A DNA stretch of 64,000 nt from Clostridia bacterium (GTDB taxonomy: Bacteria > Bacillota > Clostridia > Christensenellales > CAG-138), in assembly GCA_017619735.1 (NCBI GenBank), contig JAFZRT010000029.1, positions 114,380-178,379 of the forward strand, in the 5' to 3' direction. The notes under the pieces were generated by a model, which was given only the letters and a program-made list of their open reading frames with translations, searched no databases and was not told the origin of the DNA. The translations under genes and the position numbers were made by a program. This document shows positions 62,280 through 64,000 of the stretch, piece by piece. Each line of letters starts with the position of its first letter. Positions within the stretch are counted from its first letter, which is position 1.

Positions 62280-63917
62280 ATGGAAGAGTTATTGAAGAAA
62301 AACGACGATATCACCCTGGAAATAACCGGCGTAACGAGCGAGGGCTCAGGCGTCGGCCGTTTCAGCGGCTTTGCGGTATTCGTTCCGTTCGCGCTCGCCG
62401 GGGAGACCGTCGAAGCGCATATAATCAAGGTCACACCGTCATACGCTGTCGGCAAGCTCACAAAGATCATAGTCCCCTCCCCCTTCAGGGTCGAACCGCC
62501 CTGCCCGGTATTCGGGAAATGCGGCGGGTGCGTGCTTCAGAACATGAGCTATCCCGCGCAGCTTGAATACAAGCGTCAGCAGGTCGTCGACGCCCTGGAG
62601 CGCATAGGCGGCTTCAAAGGGATAGAAGTTAATCCGACCGTCGGCGCCGAAAAGGTCGAGAGATATCGAAACAAGGGGAGCTTCCCCTTCGCCATGCAGG
62701 ACGGCGAACCCGTATGGGGCCTTTATGCGCAGCGCAGTCACCGTCTGATAGAAACGCCGGACTGCATTATCGAAAACGAGACCGCGATAAACGCGGCGAA
62801 CGCCGTAAAGCTTTGGGCGAAGAAGTATTCCGTTCCCGCTTATGACGAAAACAGCTGCAGGGGCGTGCTCCGCCACGTTGTCACAAGATCGCAGACCGGA
62901 GGCGCGACCGTCTGTGTCGTCACCACGGGCGAGCTGCCGCGCAAAAAAGAGCTGACAGAGCTCATCAGAGAAGCGGTTACCGACGTGAAATCGATCATCC
63001 ACAACATCAACAAAAGGGATACGAACGTCATCTGCGGAGAGGAGAACCGCCTGATCTGGGGCGAGGGCTCCGTAAGCCATACCCTCTGCGGATGCGAATA
63101 CAAGGTGAGTCAGGAAAGCTTCCTGCAGGTCAATACCGAGCAGACGGAAAAACTATACCGCCTCGCAGTCGACGGATTGGGCCTCAAGGGGAAAGAAACT
63201 GTCGCCGACGTTTTCTGCGGTATCGGAACGATAACGCTGCTCCTTGCAAGGAAGGCCTCACGCGCCGTCGGCATCGAGTATGTACCCAAGGCAATAGAGG
63301 ATGCGATAAGGAACGCCGAGATCAACGGCATATCAAACGCGGAGTTCTTCTGCGGCGCCGCTGAGAAGGTGCTCCCCCGCCTTGTCGGCTCGGGCATGAG
63401 ATTCGACTGCGTTGTGCTTGACCCGCCGAGAAAGGGAGCGGATCCCCTTGTGCTCGAAGCAATAGCTTCAAGCGAAGCAAACAGGATCGCATACATATCC
63501 TGCAATCCTGCGACGCTCGCAAGGGATCTCAAGATACTTCACGCGCGCGGTTATCGTATCGAAAGCGTTACGCCTGTCGATATGTTCCCGATGACGAATC
63601 ACGTGGAGACGGTATGTCTTTTGTCCAAACTTTCGGATGCGAAGCATCATATCAGTGTCCAAGTCGATATGGATGAACTGGATCTGACCGCCGCCGAGAG
63701 TAATGCTACATATGAAGAGATCCAGAAGTGGGTAAAGGAGGAGTATGGGTTCCATGTGACACATCTGAATATCGCCCAGGTAAAACGCAAGCATGGGATC
63801 ATCGAGCGGGAGAACTATAATAAGGCGAAATCTCCGGATTCTAAACAGCCGGGATGCCCGGAGGAAAAGGTAAAGGCTATAGAGGCAGGTTTGAAGCATT
63901 TTCAAATGATTGAATGA
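62280..63917 (+). CDS. rlmD: 23S rRNA (uracil-5)-methyltransferase RlmD with C-terminal tail module
   Basis: A 545-residue RlmD/RumA-type enzyme. It has an N-terminal TRAM domain, the Fe-S cysteines (C75, C81, C84 in CPVFGKCGGC, and a C162), the SAM site VFCGIGTITLLLA, the DPPRKGAD block and the catalytic Cys408 in YISCNPATL. The catalytic part ends with NHVETVCLLSKL at about residue 451. After that comes about 90 residues with a different look: TYEEIQKWVKEEYG, LNIAQVKRKHGIIERENYN and a Pro/Lys-rich end. From memory, this tail is common on RlmD proteins of Clostridia and near mobile elements inserted at this gene. It may have been supplied by an element. Confidence 0.9.
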   Translation: MEELLKKNDDITLEITGVTSEGSGVGRFSGFAVFVPFALAGETVEAHIIKVTPSYAVGKLTKIIVPSPFRVEPPCPVFGKCGGCVLQNMSYPAQLEYKRQQVVDALERIGGFKGIEVNPTVGAEKVERYRNKGSFPFAMQDGEPVWGLYAQRSHRLIETPDCIIENETAINAANAVKLWAKKYSVPAYDENSCRGVLRHVVTRSQTGGATVCVVTTGELPRKKELTELIREAVTDVKSIIHNINKRDTNVICGEENRLIWGEGSVSHTLCGCEYKVSQESFLQVNTEQTEKLYRLAVDGLGLKGKETVADVFCGIGTITLLLARKASRAVGIEYVPKAIEDAIRNAEINGISNAEFFCGAAEKVLPRLVGSGMRFDCVVLDPPRKGADPLVLEAIASSEANRIAYISCNPATLARDLKILHARGYRIESVTPVDMFPMTNHVETVCLLSKLSDAKHHISVQVDMDELDLTAAESNATYEEIQKWVKEEYGFHVTHLNIAQVKRKHGIIERENYNKAKSPDSKQPGCPEEKVKAIEAGLKHFQMIE

Positions 63918-63927
63918 GACAGGCCAA

Positions 63928-63984
63928 ATGACAGAAAATGCCCGCGGTTTTGAGGCTATAAAACAGGAGGACGCGCATGGATAA
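63928..63984 (+). CDS. Possible 18-codon leader ORF after rlmD
   Basis: A short frame begins at the ATG at 63928 (MTENARGFEAIKQEDAHG) and stops at 63984, overlapping the next start codon at 63977. Its only possible ribosome site is ACAGG. It could be a leader peptide or nothing. No family is recognised. Confidence 0.25.
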   Translation: MTENARGFEAIKQEDAHG

Positions 63985-64000
63985 GAAAACAATTCTGGAT
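63977..64000 (+). CDS. Start of an unidentified gene, cut by the window edge
   Basis: An AGGAGG at 63965-63970 lies six bases before an ATG at 63977, followed by eight codons (MDKKTILD) to the end of the window. It is too short to identify. The A-rich opening codons differ from the surrounding chromosomal genes. Confidence 0.45.

Larger units (their letters stand above)
63630..64000 (+). mobile_element. Possible integration junction at the 3' end of rlmD
   Basis: From about 63630 the base composition and codon choice change from GC-rich third positions to mixed, A/T-richer codons (for example ATG, CAT, AAG-rich runs, TATAATAAGG at 63818). The rlmD 3' end is a known insertion site for integrative elements with serine recombinases in Firmicutes. 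No recombinase or direct repeat is visible, because the window ends 370 bases later. Inference only. Confidence 0.38.

Noticed and set aside
1..64000. CRISPR arrays, rRNA and tRNA genes
   Set aside because: No regularly spaced direct repeats and no tRNA cloverleaf or rRNA-like sequence were noticed in the intergenic regions, all of which are short.

Overview
The window looks like chromosomal DNA from an endospore-forming, butyrate-producing member of the Clostridia (Bacillota). The evidence is spoIVA and a SipL-like SPOCS/LysM protein, an EcfA1-EcfA2-EcfT module, a Firmicutes-type yloU-fakA-recG order, ptb and buk, WhiA and RapZ, many Shine-Dalgarno-led genes and clear sigma-A promoters. The DNA appears moderately GC-rich (not counted), which may fit an Oscillospirales- or Christensenellales-like lineage better than classical low-GC Clostridium. 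The genus is not resolved. No rRNA, tRNA, CRISPR array or intact insertion sequence is seen. No gene-free stretch exceeds about 255 bases.

Layout. 1-2.5 kb: end of a CorC/HlyC-type CBS protein, then glnA. 2.5-10.6 kb (minus strand): a seven-gene cell-envelope operon from one strong promoter, encoding an L,D-transpeptidase, a VanX-like dipeptidase, a lipoprotein, an AlgI-type MBOAT acyltransferase, an AlgJ/AlgX-like partner, a DUF885 lipoprotein and, last, a serine-recombinase relative that has lost its catalytic residues. 10.7-15 kb: DUF512 radical-SAM protein, der and spoIVA. 15-22.3 kb (minus): murB-rapZ-whiA-dnaE-pfkA, without the yvcK gene usually found between rapZ and whiA. 22.3-25 kb: a lipoprotein and a divergent acyltransferase-3 protein. 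25-32.3 kb (minus): prmA-rsmE-mtaB-HIT-clpC-like-glycerate kinase, where the ClpC has a degenerate second ATPase domain and the kinase carries an unusual N-terminal extension. 32.3-38.4 kb: sipL, tspO, rpmB-glyQS, and an SDR-YitT-GNAT cluster. 38.4-46.8 kb: ppdK, dnaG-rpoD, and a sigma factor with a membrane protein that is probably its anti-sigma partner. 46.8-54.4 kb: Dabb protein, class A PBP, membrane-anchored protein, and ptb-(M13 peptidase)-buk. 54.4-58.2 kb: ecfA1-ecfA2-ecfT-small membrane protein-truA. 58.2-64 kb: yloU-fakA-recG-rlmD. The tail of rlmD and the DNA after it change character and may be the edge of an integrated mobile element.

Most of the window is housekeeping: translation, rRNA and tRNA modification, replication and transcription initiation, wall synthesis and central metabolism. 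Pyruvate phosphate dikinase, phosphofructokinase, glycerate kinase and the Ptb-Buk ATP-forming route describe a fermentative carbon economy. The most unusual items are the inactive-looking serine recombinase coupled to an envelope operon, the ClpC homologue with a ruined second AAA+ domain coupled to a chimeric glycerate kinase, the M13 peptidase between ptb and buk, the switch-histidine substitution in EcfA1, and the probable integration junction at rlmD.
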